This document shows positions 27,089 through 37,712 of a stretch of 64,000 nt of DNA, one piece after another. The stretch lies in contig NZ_JARFVA010000008.1 of NCBI RefSeq assembly GCF_029194005.1, positions 1 to 64,000 on the forward strand. Reading direction: 5' to 3'. The stretch is from Flagellimonas okinawensis (GTDB lineage Bacteria > Bacteroidota > Bacteroidia > Flavobacteriales > Flavobacteriaceae). Under the pieces are notes generated by a model. It had not been told where the DNA came from. It worked only from the letters and a program-made list of their open reading frames with translations, and ran no database searches. The first letter of the stretch is position 1. Each line of letters starts with the position of its first letter. The position numbers were made by a program, and so were the translations under genes.

Positions 27089-28432
27089 TTATGCTACTTT
27101 TCTGTTTTTACCGGTTTTCATCAAGCCGTCGTAATGTCTGTTCAACAAATAAGAGTTTACTTGTTGCACAGTGTCAATGGCCACACCCACCATAATTAAT
27201 AGTGATGTACCTCCATAAAACAATGCCCATCCGGCCTGTACATCCATCAATTTAACCACTACTGCAGGCAATACTGCCAACAAAGCCAAAAAGATAGACC
27301 CAGGTAATGTAATCAAGGACATTATTTTGTCCAAATAGTTTCCGGTTTCCTTTCCTGGGCGAATACCCGGAATGAAACCACCACTTCTCTTCAGGTCATC
27401 GGCCATCTTGTTCGTTGGAACGGTGATTGCTGTATAGAAGTAAGTAAATATAATGATCAACACTGCAAATAGGATGTTGTAAGCCAATCCGAATATATCG
27501 GCGAACTGTACTTCCATCCACTGTCCTGCAGCAGTATCATTAAATGTTCTACCAATTAAACTTGGTGCGAACATAATTGCTTGTGCAAAGATAATGGGCA
27601 TTACACCAGATGCATTCAATTTTAAAGGAATGTACTGACGTGCTCCCATTACGTTCTTTTCATATCCACCAGAAGCAGTTCTTCTTGCGTACTGTACTGG
27701 AATCTGTCTTACGGCCATCGTTAAATAAACACTGGCTAAGATTACCAAGAACCAAACGATAACTTCGATCAACATAAACATGATTCCTCCAGTGTTGTTG
27801 GTTGTTCTTGAAACAAATTCCTGAGCAAACGCTTGTGGCATTGTGGCGATAATACCTACCATAATCAACAAAGAGATACCGTTTCCGATTCCCTTGTCGG
27901 TAATTTTCTCACCCAACCACATGGCGAACACACATCCTGTTACCAATATAATAACAGCTGGAACGATGAAATCCAAACCTTTGCCTAAAACAAACGCACT
28001 GTCCGGTACACCTAGGGCACCAAGACCGTACAAATAGGCAGGGGCTTGAACAATACAGATACCAATTGTTAACCAACGGGTAATCTGGTTGATGGTCTTT
28101 CTACCACTTTCTCCTTCTTTTTGTAGTTTTTGAAGATAAGGAATCGCAATTCCCATCAACTGAACCACAATGGAAGCGGAGATGTAGGGCATAATACCCA
28201 AAGCGAACACCGAAGCATTCGCAAAAGCACCACCCGTAAAAGCATTCAGAATACCCAAGATACCATTTTCAGTCTGCGAGGATAATTCCGCCAACTGGGC
28301 GGTATCAATACCGGGAAGAACAACTTGGGCACCAAAACGGTATACCAATAACAATCCCAATGTTAGGATTATACGTTGTCTCAATTCATCAATCTTCCAG
28401 ATATTTGATATGGTCTCAATAAATTTCTTCAT
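27089..28432 (-). CDS. secY: Preprotein translocase subunit SecY
   Basis: This 447-aa protein has ten hydrophobic membrane segments and forms the protein-conducting channel with SecE. The first segment region (LLVYRFGAQVVLPG), the QYARRT loop and GFIPGIRPGKET are typical. It lies between rplO and infA in the spc operon. It begins with ATG at 28432. Confidence 0.97.
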   Translation of the reverse strand: MKKFIETISNIWKIDELRQRIILTLGLLLVYRFGAQVVLPGIDTAQLAELSSQTENGILGILNAFTGGAFANASVFALGIMPYISASIVVQLMGIAIPYLQKLQKEGESGRKTINQITRWLTIGICIVQAPAYLYGLGALGVPDSAFVLGKGLDFIVPAVIILVTGCVFAMWLGEKITDKGIGNGISLLIMVGIIATMPQAFAQEFVSRTTNNTGGIMFMLIEVIVWFLVILASVYLTMAVRQIPVQYARRTASGGYEKNVMGARQYIPLKLNASGVMPIIFAQAIMFAPSLIGRTFNDTAAGQWMEVQFADIFGLAYNILFAVLIIIFTYFYTAITVPTNKMADDLKRSGGFIPGIRPGKETGNYLDKIMSLITLPGSIFLALLAVLPAVVVKLMDVQAGWALFYGGTSLLIMVGVAIDTVQQVNSYLLNRHYDGLMKTGKNRKVA

Positions 28433-28442
28433 GCTATATTTC

Positions 28443-28895
28443 TTATAAACTTATTGCTTCACCTCCGGCCGACTCGATAGCAGCTTTAGCGGAAGCAGTA
28501 AATTTATGTACAGATACTTTTAGTGAAGCTTTCAATTCGCCGTCACCCAAGATCTTTACCAAATCGTTTTTGTGGGCCAATCCGTTCTTGATAAGAGTTT
28601 CCAAAGTAACTTCGTTTTTAACGGTTCCTTTGTCTACCAACTCTTGCAACTTGCCCAAATTGATTCCTGTGTACTCTTTTCTGTTCATGTTAGTAAAACC
28701 GAACTTAGGTACACGTCTTTGCAATGGCATCTGACCACCTTCGAAACCAATCTTCTTGGAATATCCAGATCTAGACTTGGCTCCTTTGTGTCCACGGGTA
28801 GAAGTTCCTCCTTTACCGGAACCTTCTCCACGTCCTACACGTTTTCCTTCTTTGTGCACAGCGCCATCCGCTGGTTTAAGATTATTCAAATCCAT
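28443..28895 (-). CDS. rplO: 50S ribosomal protein L15
   Basis: This 150-aa protein has a long Gly/Lys/Arg-rich N-terminal arm (GRGEGSGKGGTSTRGHKGAK) and a globular C-terminal domain with the EGGQMPLQRRVPKFGF motif. It binds 23S rRNA late in assembly. It ends 10 bp before secY. Confidence 0.97.
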   Translation of the reverse strand: MDLNNLKPADGAVHKEGKRVGRGEGSGKGGTSTRGHKGAKSRSGYSKKIGFEGGQMPLQRRVPKFGFTNMNRKEYTGINLGKLQELVDKGTVKNEVTLETLIKNGLAHKNDLVKILGDGELKASLKVSVHKFTASAKAAIESAGGEAISL

Positions 28896-28908
28896 GTGCC
28901 TTTATATT

Positions 28909-29088
28909 TTAAGCTTCCTCTGTGGAAACCAAGTGTTTTACCTTATTTACCATTCCAAGGATACTAGGAGTTGCTTCATGCTCAACTACCTGTCCGATCT
29001 TTTTCAGTCCAAGAGCCTCCAAAGTTCTTTTTTGGTTCTGTGGCTTTTTAATGCCGCTCTTTATTTGTTTAACCTTAATCTTTGACAT
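28909..29088 (-). CDS. rpmD: 50S ribosomal protein L30
   Basis: The frame codes for 59 aa, MSKIKVKQIKSGIK at the start and ending in VSTEEA, the usual L30 fold with the middle QNQKRTLEALGLKKIGQVVE. It fits exactly between rpsE (13 bp) and rplO (13 bp), the standard place for rpmD. Confidence 0.95.
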   Translation of the reverse strand: MSKIKVKQIKSGIKKPQNQKRTLEALGLKKIGQVVEHEATPSILGMVNKVKHLVSTEEA

Positions 29089-29101
29089 AATATCCTCTAA
29101 T

Positions 29102-29626
29102 TTATCCTTTAAAGACTTTTTCCAAAGAAACTCCTCTTTGTTTTGCTACGGTATCAGCACTTCTCAATTGTAGAAGGGCATCGAAAGTAGCTTTTACCAC
29201 GTTGTGAGGGTTGGAAGAACCTTGAGACTTGGACAATACATCCTGAACTCCTACGGCTTCCAATACGGCTCTCACTGCTCCACCGGCAATAACCCCGGTA
29301 CCGTGAGATGCAGGTTTAATATAAACTCTTGCTCCACCGAATTTTCCTTTTTGTTCGTGAGGTAGTGTTCCTTTGTTCAATGGAATACGAACCAAGTTCT
29401 TTTTGGCATCCTCGATTGCTTTGGCGATCGCTGTGGCAACTTCTTTGGATTTTCCCAAACCATGTCCAACAACTCCGTTTTCATCACCAACGACAACTAT
29501 TGCTGAAAAACCAAAGGCTCTACCACCTTTTGTTACCTTGGTAACCCTTTGTACTCCAACCAAACGGTCTTTCAACTCCAGTCCACCTGGCTTAACTGTC
29601 TCTACGTTTTTGTAATTCTGGTACAT
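29102..29626 (-). CDS. rpsE: 30S ribosomal protein S5
   Basis: This 174-aa protein takes part in mRNA entry and translational accuracy. It has an N-terminal double-stranded RNA-binding fold ([28 protein letters not shown]) and a C-terminal domain with [19 protein letters not shown]. Confidence 0.97.
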   Translation of the reverse strand: MYQNYKNVETVKPGGLELKDRLVGVQRVTKVTKGGRAFGFSAIVVVGDENGVVGHGLGKSKEVATAIAKAIEDAKKNLVRIPLNKGTLPHEQKGKFGGARVYIKPASHGTGVIAGGAVRAVLEAVGVQDVLSKSQGSSNPHNVVKATFDALLQLRSADTVAKQRGVSLEKVFKG

Positions 29627-29632
29627 AGCTTA

Positions 29633-29986
29633 TTAAAATTTTAGTCCGGCTTCCCTAGCTCCTTCAGCCAATGATTTTACTCTTCCGTGATATAGGTTTC
29701 CTCCCCTATCAAAAGCAACGGCTTCTACACCAAGCTTAAGGGCCTTTTCGGCTATGGCCTTCCCAACGCTGGTAGCGACTTCGGACTTTGTTCCTTTGGC
29801 ATCGATATCCTTATCTCTGGATGATGCTGCCGCCAAAGTTACACCTTTATTGTCGTCTATCAACTGGGCGTATATTTCTTTATTGCTTCTGAATACAGAC
29901 AACCTTGGTCTAGCTTCAGTTCCGAAGGATACTTTGCGTATTCTTCTTCGGATGCGTAATTTTCTTTCAGTCTTAGATAATCCCAT
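29633..29986 (-). CDS. rplR: 50S ribosomal protein L18
   Basis: This 117-aa 5S rRNA-binding protein has [20 protein letters not shown] near the start and [19 protein letters not shown] at the end. It lies between rplF (11 bp) and rpsE (6 bp). Confidence 0.97.
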   Translation of the reverse strand: MGLSKTERKLRIRRRIRKVSFGTEARPRLSVFRSNKEIYAQLIDDNKGVTLAAASSRDKDIDAKGTKSEVATSVGKAIAEKALKLGVEAVAFDRGGNLYHGRVKSLAEGAREAGLKF

Positions 29987-29997
29987 AGTCTTAATTA

Positions 29998-30540
29998 TTA
30001 AGCTGATTTACCTGCTTTTCTTCTTAATTGTTCACCAACAAACTTCACTCCTTTTCCTTTGTAAGGCTCTGGCTTACGGAAAGATCTGATTTTGGCGGCA
30101 ACTTGACCTACCAATTGCTTGTCGTGTGACGTTAACTTTACGATAGGGTTTTTCCCTTTTTCGGATATCGTCTCGATTTTTACTTCTGGAGCAATATCCA
30201 AAACAATATTGTGAGAGAATCCTAGGGCCAAATCCAATTTTTGTCCTTGGTTGCTGGCTCTATAACCAACACCTACAAGTTCCAATTCCTTGGTCCAACC
30301 ATTGGTTACTCCTTCTACCATATTATTGATAAGAGCTCGATATAACCCGTGCTTTGCTTTGTGGTCTTTGTCATCGGAAGGTCTTTCTAAAACAACACTT
30401 CCATCCTCGATTTTTATATCAATCCCTGAAAACTCTTGCGTAAGCTCTCCCAATTTACCTTTTACAGTAACAACGGAATCTTTCACCTCTACAGTGACTC
30501 CATCAGGAATTGTAATTGGACTGTTACCTATTCTTGACAT
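29998..30540 (-). CDS. rplF: 50S ribosomal protein L6
   Basis: This 180-aa protein has two related domains near the GTPase centre of the large subunit. It starts [15 protein letters not shown] and ends with the basic motif [10 protein letters not shown] and RRKAGKSA. It follows rpsH by 19 bp. Confidence 0.97.
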   Translation of the reverse strand: MSRIGNSPITIPDGVTVEVKDSVVTVKGKLGELTQEFSGIDIKIEDGSVVLERPSDDKDHKAKHGLYRALINNMVEGVTNGWTKELELVGVGYRASNQGQKLDLALGFSHNIVLDIAPEVKIETISEKGKNPIVKLTSHDKQLVGQVAAKIRSFRKPEPYKGKGVKFVGEQLRRKAGKSA

Positions 30541-30559
30541 TTTTCTTCTCTTTTCTCAA

Positions 30560-30958
30560 TTAATATACGTAGCACAATACTTCACCACCTACGTTCTCTT
30601 GTTGGGCCTGCTTGCTTGTCATAACTCCGTGAGAAGTTGACACGATAGCGATACCCAAACCGTTCAATACCCTAGGCAAATCGTTAGAGCTTGAATATTT
30701 TCGCAGACCTGGCTTACTAACCCTCTGCAATTTTTTAATAATGGGCTCCTTGGTAAATTTATCGTACTTAAGGGCGATTTTGATGTTCCCTTGTACTTTA
30801 TCTTCCTCGAATTTATAGCTCAAAATATATCCTTGATCGAACAATATTTTGGTAATCTGTCTCTTTAGATTGGAACCGGGGATATCTACAACCCTATGAC
30901 CTGCCTTGTTGGCATTTCTCAATCTGGTCAAATAATCTGAAATTGGATCTGTAAGCAT
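30560..30958 (-). CDS. rpsH: 30S ribosomal protein S8
   Basis: This 132-aa primary binder of 16S helix 21 starts MLTDPISDYLTRLRNA and has GLGIAIVSTSHGVMTSKQA near the end. In other bacteria S8 represses the spc operon; I see no obvious target site here. Confidence 0.97.
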   Translation of the reverse strand: MLTDPISDYLTRLRNANKAGHRVVDIPGSNLKRQITKILFDQGYILSYKFEEDKVQGNIKIALKYDKFTKEPIIKKLQRVSKPGLRKYSSSNDLPRVLNGLGIAIVSTSHGVMTSKQAQQENVGGEVLCYVY

Positions 30959-30976
30959 TTCTTTTCTTTATCTAAA

Positions 30977-31246
30977 TTACCAACTTGCCTTTTTAACTCC
31001 AGGAATCAAACCTTTGTTTGCCATTTCCCTGAACATAACCCTTGATACTCCAAAGGTTCTCATGTAACCACGAGGTCTACCGGTTAGTTTACAACGGTTC
31101 CTCATACGTACTGGAGAAGCGTTCTTTGGCAACTTTTGCAAAGCCTCATAATCTCCCGCTTCTTTAAGAGCCTTTCTTTTCTCAGCGTATTTTTCTACCA
31201 TTTTAGCCCTTTTTCTTTCGCGGGCTTTCATTGATTCCTTGGCCAT
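30977..31246 (-). CDS. rpsN: 30S ribosomal protein S14
   Basis: This 89-aa protein is the long form without the zinc CxxC pair (only one Cys, in [12 protein letters not shown]). It sits in the head of the 30S subunit. It ends [10 protein letters not shown] and lies 1 bp after rplE. Confidence 0.97.
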   Translation of the reverse strand: MAKESMKARERKRAKMVEKYAEKRKALKEAGDYEALQKLPKNASPVRMRNRCKLTGRPRGYMRTFGVSRVMFREMANKGLIPGVKKASW

Positions 31247-31247
31247 A

Positions 31248-31799
31248 CTAGTTCTTTTTAAAGGGTACTCCCAGTTCGGTTAACAATGATTTTGCTTCTT
31301 TATCAGTTTCAGCGGAAGTTACAAATGTAATATCCATACCGTTGATCCTGTTAATTCTGTCTATATTGATTTCTGGAAAGATGATTTGTTCGGTAACACC
31401 TAAATTGTAATTACCTCTACCGTCGAAACCTGTGGCCTTAACTCCGGAGAAATCACGAACCCTAGGAAGGGCACTGGTGATCAATCTATCCAAAAACTCG
31501 TACATGCGCTCTCCTCTAAGGGTCACTTTTGCACCAATTGGCATTCCTTTTCTCAATTTGAACGTAGCAACGTCTTTCTTGGAAAGGGTAGCGACCGCTT
31601 TCTGACCTGTAATGTTGGTCAATTCATCTACCGCATGATCGATTAGCTTCTTATCTGAAACTGCGGCACCGACTCCACGGCTAACCACAATCTTTTGCAA
31701 CTTAGGAACCTGCATTACGTTTTTGTAACCAAATTCTTCGGTAAGAGCCTTAATCACGCGCTCCTTGTATTCTTGCTTTAATCTTGGAATGTAACTCAT
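31248..31799 (-). CDS. rplE: 50S ribosomal protein L5
   Basis: This 183-aa 5S rRNA-binding protein has the [15 protein letters not shown] region, [20 protein letters not shown] and a [12 protein letters not shown] end. It lies between rplX (2 bp) and rpsN (1 bp). Confidence 0.97.
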   Translation of the reverse strand: MSYIPRLKQEYKERVIKALTEEFGYKNVMQVPKLQKIVVSRGVGAAVSDKKLIDHAVDELTNITGQKAVATLSKKDVATFKLRKGMPIGAKVTLRGERMYEFLDRLITSALPRVRDFSGVKATGFDGRGNYNLGVTEQIIFPEINIDRINRINGMDITFVTSAETDKEAKSLLTELGVPFKKN

Positions 31800-31801
31800 G
31801 A

Positions 31802-32113
31802 CTAAATTACTTCATTGGATTTTTTGGAAAACCTTACTTTCTTCCCGTCCCTTACTTCGTATCCAACACGTGTGGCATCACCAGACTTTGGATCAATCAA
31901 GGAAAGATTGGAAATATGTATTGGGGCTTCCTTTTTAGTTATGCCTCCTTGAGGGTTGTTCGCACTTGGCTTTTCGTGTTTGGACACCTCGTTGATGCCT
32001 TCCACGATAGCTTTGTTCTTTTCACGGTCTACTTGAAGTACTTTACCTTCGCTGCCTTTGTGGTCTCCCGCAATGACTTTTACCGTATCCCCTGTTTTTA
32101 TTTTCAACTTCAT
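31802..32113 (-). CDS. rplX: 50S ribosomal protein L24
   Basis: This 103-aa KOW-domain protein starts large-subunit assembly. [20 protein letters not shown] is its start; I chose this ATG (32113) because the 15 residues upstream in the same frame are not L24-like and overlap rplN. It lies 2 bp before rplE. Confidence 0.96.
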   Translation of the reverse strand: MKLKIKTGDTVKVIAGDHKGSEGKVLQVDREKNKAIVEGINEVSKHEKPSANNPQGGITKKEAPIHISNLSLIDPKSGDATRVGYEVRDGKKVRFSKKSNEVI

Positions 32114-32129
32114 CTTTCTGATATTTCTG

Positions 32130-32498
32130 TTATAGCACTTCAGGCGCCAATGAAACAATCTTCATGAATTGTCTGTCCCTCAATTCTCTTGCAACAGGAC
32201 CAAATACACGAGTTCCTCTCATCTCCCCGGTTGGGTTCAACAATACACATGCGTTATCATCGAAACGGATGTAAGAACCGTCAGGCCTTCTTACTTCTTT
32301 CTTTGTTCTAACAACAACTGCTGTAGAAACAGAACCTTTCTTTACAGTACCGTTCGGAGTAGCTTCTTTTACGGTAACAACGATTTTGTCACCCAAAGAT
32401 GCATATCTTCTCTTTGTTCCTCCTAGTACGCGGATGGTCAAAACTTCTTTTGCACCGGTATTGTCCGCAACTCTTAATCTTGATTCTTGCTGTACCAT
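32130..32498 (-). CDS. rplN: 50S ribosomal protein L14
   Basis: This 122-aa protein contacts 16S rRNA at an inter-subunit bridge. It starts [20 protein letters not shown] and ends with the [16 protein letters not shown] block. It lies 2 bp after rpsQ. Confidence 0.97.
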   Translation of the reverse strand: MVQQESRLRVADNTGAKEVLTIRVLGGTKRRYASLGDKIVVTVKEATPNGTVKKGSVSTAVVVRTKKEVRRPDGSYIRFDDNACVLLNPTGEMRGTRVFGPVARELRDRQFMKIVSLAPEVL

Positions 32499-32500
32499 AA

Positions 32501-32758
32501 TTATTTAGCTCTTTCTAGGATTTCTACCAACCTCCAGCATTTAGTTTTGCTCAATGGTCGTGTTTCCATTATTTTGACGGTATCACCTTCGTTGCAATCG
32601 TTCTTCTCGTCGTGGGCAACATACTTCTTGGTCTTAAGAACGAACTTCCCGTACATTGGGTGCTTCACTCTTTTTACCTCAGAAACCACTATCGATTTCT
32701 CCATTTTGTTGCTGGTAACAACGCCTATTCTTTCTTTTCTTAAATTTCTGTTTTCCAT
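32501..32758 (-). CDS. rpsQ: 30S ribosomal protein S17
   Basis: This 85-aa OB-fold protein binds 16S helix 11 and has [19 protein letters not shown] at the start and [20 protein letters not shown] at the end. It lies 13 bp after rpmC. Confidence 0.97.
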   Translation of the reverse strand: MENRNLRKERIGVVTSNKMEKSIVVSEVKRVKHPMYGKFVLKTKKYVAHDEKNDCNEGDTVKIMETRPLSKTKCWRLVEILERAK

Positions 32759-32771
32759 AAGGCAGAACCGA

Positions 32772-32963
32772 TTATTGTAATTCCCTTTTAGTTAATTCAG
32801 TTGCAAGTCTTGCTACCGTCCTTCTAGTCTTTCTGATCTGTAAAGGATTTTCCAAAGGAGTAACGGCATGTGCCATTTTAAGATCTGCATGTTGTTTTTT
32901 GAACTCTGCCAATCTCTCCTTTAGCTCTTCAATTGAAAGTTCTTTTATTTCTGATTGTCTCAT
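32772..32963 (-). CDS. rpmC: 50S ribosomal protein L29
   Basis: This 63-aa helical protein lies at the exit tunnel. The start [18 protein letters not shown] (ATG at 32963) is the conserved one; a codon for Met four residues upstream is in frame but not conserved. It lies between rplP and rpsQ. Confidence 0.95.
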   Translation of the reverse strand: MRQSEIKELSIEELKERLAEFKKQHADLKMAHAVTPLENPLQIRKTRRTVARLATELTKRELQ

Positions 32964-32982
32964 CTTTCTTCTCAATTAAAAA

Positions 32983-33402
32983 TTAGGCGGAATAATCCCT
33001 TGCTACAACAAACTTGGTCTTTACCGGAAGCTTTTGTGCTGCAAGCCTTAAGGCTTCTTTAGCAACATCCATTGGCACACCGGCAATCTCGAACATGATT
33101 CTACCAGGCTTAACAACGGCTACCCAGTATTCTGGAGCACCCTTACCTTTACCCATACGTACCTCAAGAGGCTTTTTGGTGATAGGCTTGTCCGGGAATA
33201 TTTTAATCCACAATTGACCTTGTCTCTTCATGTATCTTGTCGCAGCGATACGTGCAGCCTCTATTTGACGGGAAGTAATGAAGTGCGAATCCATGGACTT
33301 GATACCGAACATTCCATTGGAAAGTTGGTGCCCTCTCTGGGATATCCCCTTCATACGCCCTTTCTGGGCCTTACGAAATTTTGTTCTTTTTGGCTGTAAC
33401 AT
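32983..33402 (-). CDS. rplP: 50S ribosomal protein L16
   Basis: This 139-aa protein lies near the A-site tRNA. It starts [19 protein letters not shown] and has the [19 protein letters not shown] core. It follows rpsC by 19 bp. Confidence 0.97.
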   Translation of the reverse strand: MLQPKRTKFRKAQKGRMKGISQRGHQLSNGMFGIKSMDSHFITSRQIEAARIAATRYMKRQGQLWIKIFPDKPITKKPLEVRMGKGKGAPEYWVAVVKPGRIMFEIAGVPMDVAKEALRLAAQKLPVKTKFVVARDYSA

Positions 33403-33421
33403 CTTACCTTACTTTATCTAA

Positions 33422-34132
33422 TTACTTTCTACGACGGGATTTCTTATTATCCTTGCCGCCTTTTCCTTGACTCTTGCTCAATCCTACCAATGGGGAAAGT
33501 TCTCTTTTACCATAAACCTCTCCTTTCATGATCCATACCTTTACTCCCAATCTACCATAAGTAGTGTGAGCTTCGTGCAAGGCATAGTCCACATCTGCAC
33601 GGAAAGTAGACAATGGAATCCTTCCTTCTTTGTAAGATTCGGAACGTGCCATTTCAGCACCGTTCAAACGTCCGGAAATCTGAATCTTGATACCTTCGGC
33701 ATTCATACGCATTGCAGCTGCAATGGCCATTTTAATAGCTCTTCTGTATGAAATCCTGCTTTCGATCTGTCTTGCAACACTTGCAGCAACCAAGTTGGCA
33801 TCTAGTTCAGGTCTCTTAATTTCATGAATATTGATCTGAACCTCTTTGTTGGTAATCTTCTTAAGCTCTTCCTTAAGTTTATCTACCTCTTGTCCACCCT
33901 TACCGATAATGATACCAGGTCTAGACGTGGTAATGGTAATGGTGATCAATTTCAAGGTTCTCTCTATAATAACCCTTGATACACTGGCCTTGGCCAAACG
34001 TGCATGAAGGTATTTTCTGATCTTATCGTCTTCAGCCAGTTTATCGCCGTAATCATTTCCTCCGTACCAGTTGGATTCCCATCCTCTGATAATTCCTAAG
34101 CGATTTCCTATTGGATTGGTCTTCTGTCCCAT
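33422..34132 (-). CDS. rpsC: 30S ribosomal protein S3
   Basis: This 236-aa mRNA-entry protein has a KH domain with [16 protein letters not shown] motif ([17 protein letters not shown]) and a C-terminal domain with [19 protein letters not shown]. It starts [14 protein letters not shown] and has a lysine-rich tail. Confidence 0.97.
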   Translation of the reverse strand: MGQKTNPIGNRLGIIRGWESNWYGGNDYGDKLAEDDKIRKYLHARLAKASVSRVIIERTLKLITITITTSRPGIIIGKGGQEVDKLKEELKKITNKEVQINIHEIKRPELDANLVAASVARQIESRISYRRAIKMAIAAAMRMNAEGIKIQISGRLNGAEMARSESYKEGRIPLSTFRADVDYALHEAHTTYGRLGVKVWIMKGEVYGKRELSPLVGLSKSQGKGGKDNKKSRRRK

Positions 34133-34142
34133 ATTCTATTTT

Positions 34143-34550
34143 CTAGCTTTGAACGTTGTTATTGGCTTCCAAAATCATAGTAACATGATTCGAACGCTTT
34201 CTGATTCTATGTGCCCTACCTTGTGGAGCTGGTCTCAATCTTTTCAACATAGATCCTCCGTCAACACGGATTTCCTTGATGTAAAGATCAGCTGCCTCAA
34301 TGTCAGCGCCCTCATTCTTAGCTTCCCAGTTAGCGATAGCGGAAAGCAAAAGTTTCTCCAACTTCCTAGACGCTTCTTTTTGGTTAAACCTAAGGGTTGC
34401 CAATGCCATCTCAATTTGCTTACCTCTTACCAAGTCAGCGACCAAACGCATTTTTCTTGGTGAAGTTGGGCAATTGTTAAGCTTTGCAATAGCAAGTTGC
34501 TTTTTCTCTTCTTTTAACCTTTCGGCCATTTCTCTTTTACGAACTCCCAT
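34143..34550 (-). CDS. rplV: 50S ribosomal protein L22
   Basis: This 135-aa tunnel protein has the NNCPTSPRKMRLVADLVRGK start region and the beta-hairpin near LKRLRPAPQGRAHRIRKRSN. It lies 7 bp after rpsS. Confidence 0.97.
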   Translation of the reverse strand: MGVRKREMAERLKEEKKQLAIAKLNNCPTSPRKMRLVADLVRGKQIEMALATLRFNQKEASRKLEKLLLSAIANWEAKNEGADIEAADLYIKEIRVDGGSMLKRLRPAPQGRAHRIRKRSNHVTMILEANNNVQS

Positions 34551-34557
34551 AGCTTAC

Positions 34558-34836
34558 TTACTTTTTACCTTTGTTTTTAGCTCCTGCATGACCCCTAAAA
34601 GATCTTGTAGGTGAAAATTCCCCAAGTTTGTGACCTACCATGTTCTCAGTTACAAAAACGGGAACAAATTGTCTACCGTTGTGCACCGCGATGGTTTGCC
34701 CTACAAAGTCTGGCGTTATCATAGAGGCTCTAGACCACGTTTTGATAACTGTTTTCTTACCTGATTCTATATTGGCCTGGACTTTCTTTTCCAGACTAAA
34801 ATGAACGTATGGTCCTTTTTTTAACGAACGTGCCAT
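34558..34836 (-). CDS. rpsS: 30S ribosomal protein S19
   Basis: This 92-aa head protein has [19 protein letters not shown] at the start and [19 protein letters not shown] near the end. It follows rplB by 11 bp. Confidence 0.97.
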   Translation of the reverse strand: MARSLKKGPYVHFSLEKKVQANIESGKKTVIKTWSRASMITPDFVGQTIAVHNGRQFVPVFVTENMVGHKLGEFSPTRSFRGHAGAKNKGKK

Positions 34837-34847
34837 TTACTTTTCTT

Positions 34848-35672
34848 TTATTTCTTTCTACGTTCTATGATATATCTATTGGTGTCCTTGGTCTTGGAAC
34901 GAGTTCTAAATCCTTTAGCAGGAATACCGTTCTTAGATCTTGGATGACCTCCCGAAGCTCTACCTTCACCACCTCCCATTGGGTGATCTACAGGGTTCAT
35001 AGCTACTGGTCTAGTTCTTGGTCTTCTACCCAACCATCTGCTTCTACCCGCTTTACCGGAAACAAGCAATTGGTGGTCAGAGTTGGAAACCGCACCGATG
35101 GTGGCCAAACATGTAGCCAACACCATTCTAGTTTCACCTGAAGGCAACTTTAATGTCACAAACTTACCGTCCTTTGCCATCAATTGGGCAAAAGTACCGG
35201 CACTACGTGCCATAATCGCGCCTTGACCTGGTCTCAACTCAATGCAAGAAACAATAGTACCCAATGGCACCTCGCTCAACGGAAGTGCATTACCAATTTC
35301 CGGTGCAGAACCAGTACCAGACTGAATAGTCTGACCAACCTGCAATCCATTTTGGGCAACTACATATCTTTTTTCACCGTCTTTGTACTCTACCAAAGCG
35401 ATAAATGCAGTTCTATTGGGATCATACTGGATGGAAACTACAGTAGCCTCAACACCTTGTTTATCCCTTTTGAAATCGATAATACGATATCTTCTCTTAT
35501 GACCACCACCTCTGTGACGCATGGTCATTTTTCCTTGACTGTTCCTACCACCTGACTTTTTTAACGGAGCAAGCAAGCTTTTCTCCGGCTTATCAGTAGT
35601 AATCGCGTCAAATCCGTTCACTACTCTAAAACGCTGCCCAGGGGTTATCGGTTTTAATTTTCTAACTGACAT
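34848..35672 (-). CDS. rplB: 50S ribosomal protein L2
   Basis: This 274-aa protein is one of the largest-subunit core proteins near the peptidyl transferase centre. It has the [20 protein letters not shown] block, and the C-terminal [20 protein letters not shown], which holds the essential His. It lies between rplW and rpsS. Confidence 0.98.
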   Translation of the reverse strand: MSVRKLKPITPGQRFRVVNGFDAITTDKPEKSLLAPLKKSGGRNSQGKMTMRHRGGGHKRRYRIIDFKRDKQGVEATVVSIQYDPNRTAFIALVEYKDGEKRYVVAQNGLQVGQTIQSGTGSAPEIGNALPLSEVPLGTIVSCIELRPGQGAIMARSAGTFAQLMAKDGKFVTLKLPSGETRMVLATCLATIGAVSNSDHQLLVSGKAGRSRWLGRRPRTRPVAMNPVDHPMGGGEGRASGGHPRSKNGIPAKGFRTRSKTKDTNRYIIERRKK

Positions 35673-35681
35673 TTCTCGTCT

Positions 35682-35972
35682 TTATAGATTACTGTAAAAA
35701 TCAATAATATCACCTTCAGCTACATCAACAATTGCTTTTTTCATTGCATTTGTTTTACCGTGCTGAATTCCGGTTTTTGTATAACGACTCTTACGCGTTG
35801 GACCATAGTTCATGGTTCTCACCTTTTCAACAGAAACTCCATAAGTAGCCTCTACCGCCTCTTTGATTTCCAACTTGTTAGCAGCTGGATTAACAAAGAA
35901 ACCATAACGATTGAAAAGCTCGCTGTCCGCGGTCATTTTTTCCGTAATAATCGGTCTTATCAACACACTCAT
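35682..35972 (-). CDS. rplW: 50S ribosomal protein L23
   Basis: This 96-aa protein lies at the tunnel exit, where trigger factor and SRP dock. It starts MSVLIRPIITEKMTADSE and has the RYGFFVNPAANKLEIKEAVE fold core. It lies 7 bp after rplD. Confidence 0.97.
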   Translation of the reverse strand: MSVLIRPIITEKMTADSELFNRYGFFVNPAANKLEIKEAVEATYGVSVEKVRTMNYGPTRKSRYTKTGIQHGKTNAMKKAIVDVAEGDIIDFYSNL

Positions 35973-35979
35973 GATTCTG

Positions 35980-36609
35980 TTATTTCTTTAGGTTCGATTC
36001 AATTCCTTCCAAAGCGCTTTCGGTCAATACCAAACTTGTTGCATTAACAATTTTGTAAGTATTTAATTCTGAGCTAGTTACAACTTCGGAGCGTTCCAAA
36101 TTACGCGACGACAAATATACGTTATTATTTGTATCGCCCAACACAATAAGGGACTTTTTATTTTCTATTCCCAAGGAAGACAAGAAATTAACGAAGTCTT
36201 TGGTCTTTGGAGCTTCAAAATTGATATCCTCCACAACCACCAAGGATTGCTCTTTAGACTTCAAGCTCAAGGCAGATTTTCTAGCCAATCGCTTCATGTT
36301 CTTGTTCAACTTTTGGGTATAGTCCTTTGGTCTTGGACCAAAGATTCTACCACCACCTCTAAACACAGGAGATTTAATACTACCTGCCCTAGCGGTACCG
36401 GTACCTTTTTGTTTTTTGATCTTTCTGGTACTACCAGCGATCTCTGCTCTTTCTTTGGCCTTGTGTGTACCTTGCCTTTGATGGGCCAAGTATTGCTTAA
36501 CATCCAAATAAATAGCATGCTCATTCGGCTCAATCGCAAAAACATCGTCAGAAAGCTCTACTTTCCTTCCTGTTTCTTTTCCTTTGATATCTAAAACTGC
36601 TACCTTCAT
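35980..36609 (-). CDS. rplD: 50S ribosomal protein L4
   Basis: This 209-aa protein starts [15 protein letters not shown] (ATG at 36609), overlapping the rplC stop by one base; a start three codons upstream is less likely. The tunnel loop has [20 protein letters not shown]. In other bacteria L4 represses the S10 operon, which makes the structured gap before rplC interesting. Confidence 0.96.
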   Translation of the reverse strand: MKVAVLDIKGKETGRKVELSDDVFAIEPNEHAIYLDVKQYLAHQRQGTHKAKERAEIAGSTRKIKKQKGTGTARAGSIKSPVFRGGGRIFGPRPKDYTQKLNKNMKRLARKSALSLKSKEQSLVVVEDINFEAPKTKDFVNFLSSLGIENKKSLIVLGDTNNNVYLSSRNLERSEVVTSSELNTYKIVNATSLVLTESALEGIESNLKK

Positions 36610-37232
36610 TATTGCCACCTTTGAATAGTTACATATGCATTTTTATGGCCTGGCACACATCCTTTAACAACCAAAAGATTTTTCTCAGGAACCACTTTTA
36701 ATACTCTTAAGTTCTGTACAGTAACTCTGTCACCACCCATTCTTCCGGCCATACGAAGACCTTTAACAACTTTGGATGGATAAGATGCAGCACCGATGGA
36801 ACCAGGAGCTCTCAATCTGTTGTGCTGACCGTGGGTGGCTTGGCCTACCCCACCGAATCCATGACGTTTTACAACACCTTGGAATCCTTTACCTTTTGAC
36901 GTACCAACTACATCAACGAACTCTCCTTCTTGAAAAAGGTCGACACCTACTGTATCTCCCAATTTGTATTCTCCTTCAAACCCATGGAATTCAACGACTT
37001 TCTTTTTAGGAGAAGTACCTGCTTTTTTGTAGTGACCTGTTTCGGCCTTGTTAGCACGTTTTTCTGCCTTGTCATCGAAACCTAGTTGAAGGGCTTTGTA
37101 CCCGTCTACCTCTTCGGTTCTGACTTGGGTAACCACGCATGGTCCAGCTTCCAAAACGGTACATGGAACGTTCTTTCCATTCTCGTCGAAAATGCTGGTC
37201 ATACCGATTTTCTTACCTATTAACCCAGACAT
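36609..37232 (-). CDS. rplC: 50S ribosomal protein L3
   Basis: This 207-aa protein starts [20 protein letters not shown] and has the loop [20 protein letters not shown] reaching the peptidyl transferase centre. Its start is separated from rpsJ by a 162-bp gap. Confidence 0.97.
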   Translation of the reverse strand: MSGLIGKKIGMTSIFDENGKNVPCTVLEAGPCVVTQVRTEEVDGYKALQLGFDDKAEKRANKAETGHYKKAGTSPKKKVVEFHGFEGEYKLGDTVGVDLFQEGEFVDVVGTSKGKGFQGVVKRHGFGGVGQATHGQHNRLRAPGSIGAASYPSKVVKGLRMAGRMGGDRVTVQNLRVLKVVPEKNLLVVKGCVPGHKNAYVTIQRWQ

Positions 37233-37394
37233 AATTATTAATTATTAATTGTTTACTTTTTTACTTGCGCCAAATAATTGGCAAAAAAATTGGGTCAAGA
37301 AAATATTCTGTTCTGACCCAGATTCTTTTCTTTCTCCGTTTTTCCCGAACCGTCGTCCGGGACATGTGATTTCTGCTTAAAGGCAGAAAGTTTA
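37233..37394 (-). promoter_or_regulatory. Structured 162-bp leader between rpsJ and rplC
   Basis: Four inverted repeats are visible: TTTCTGC/GCAGAAA (37370-37376 and 37383-37389), TCCCG/CGGGA (37343-37347 and 37358-37362), TGGGTCA/TGACCCA (37291-37297 and 37314-37320), and GCCAA/TTGGC (37269-37282). No coding frame or TAnnTTTG promoter is seen. It could be a ribosomal-protein (for example L4 or L3) autoregulatory leader or an attenuator. Confidence 0.5.
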
Positions 37395-37700
37395 TCAGAC
37401 TTTGATCTCAACCTCCACACCACTTGGAAGCTCAAGCTTCATAAGGGCGTCGATGGTTTTCGATGAAGAGCTGTAAATATCCAACAATCTCTTGTAAGAG
37501 CTTAATTGAAACTGCTCTCTAGATTTTTTGTTCACGTGAGGCGAACGCAAAACCGTAAAGATTTTTTTACGTGTTGGCAACGGAATTGGTCCAGTTACCA
37601 CAGCTCCTGTCGTTTTTACTGTTTTCACGATCTTTTCAGCAGATTTGTCCACCAAATTGTGATCGTAAGATTTCAATTTTATTCTAATTTTTTGACTCAT
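37395..37700 (-). CDS. rpsJ: 30S ribosomal protein S10
   Basis: This 101-aa protein is both a 30S head protein and, in other bacteria, the NusB partner in antitermination. It starts [17 protein letters not shown] and has [20 protein letters not shown]. It lies 12 bp after fusA. Confidence 0.97.
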   Translation of the reverse strand: MSQKIRIKLKSYDHNLVDKSAEKIVKTVKTTGAVVTGPIPLPTRKKIFTVLRSPHVNKKSREQFQLSSYKRLLDIYSSSSKTIDALMKLELPSGVEVEIKV

Positions 37701-37712
37701 CTTGCTGAAAAA

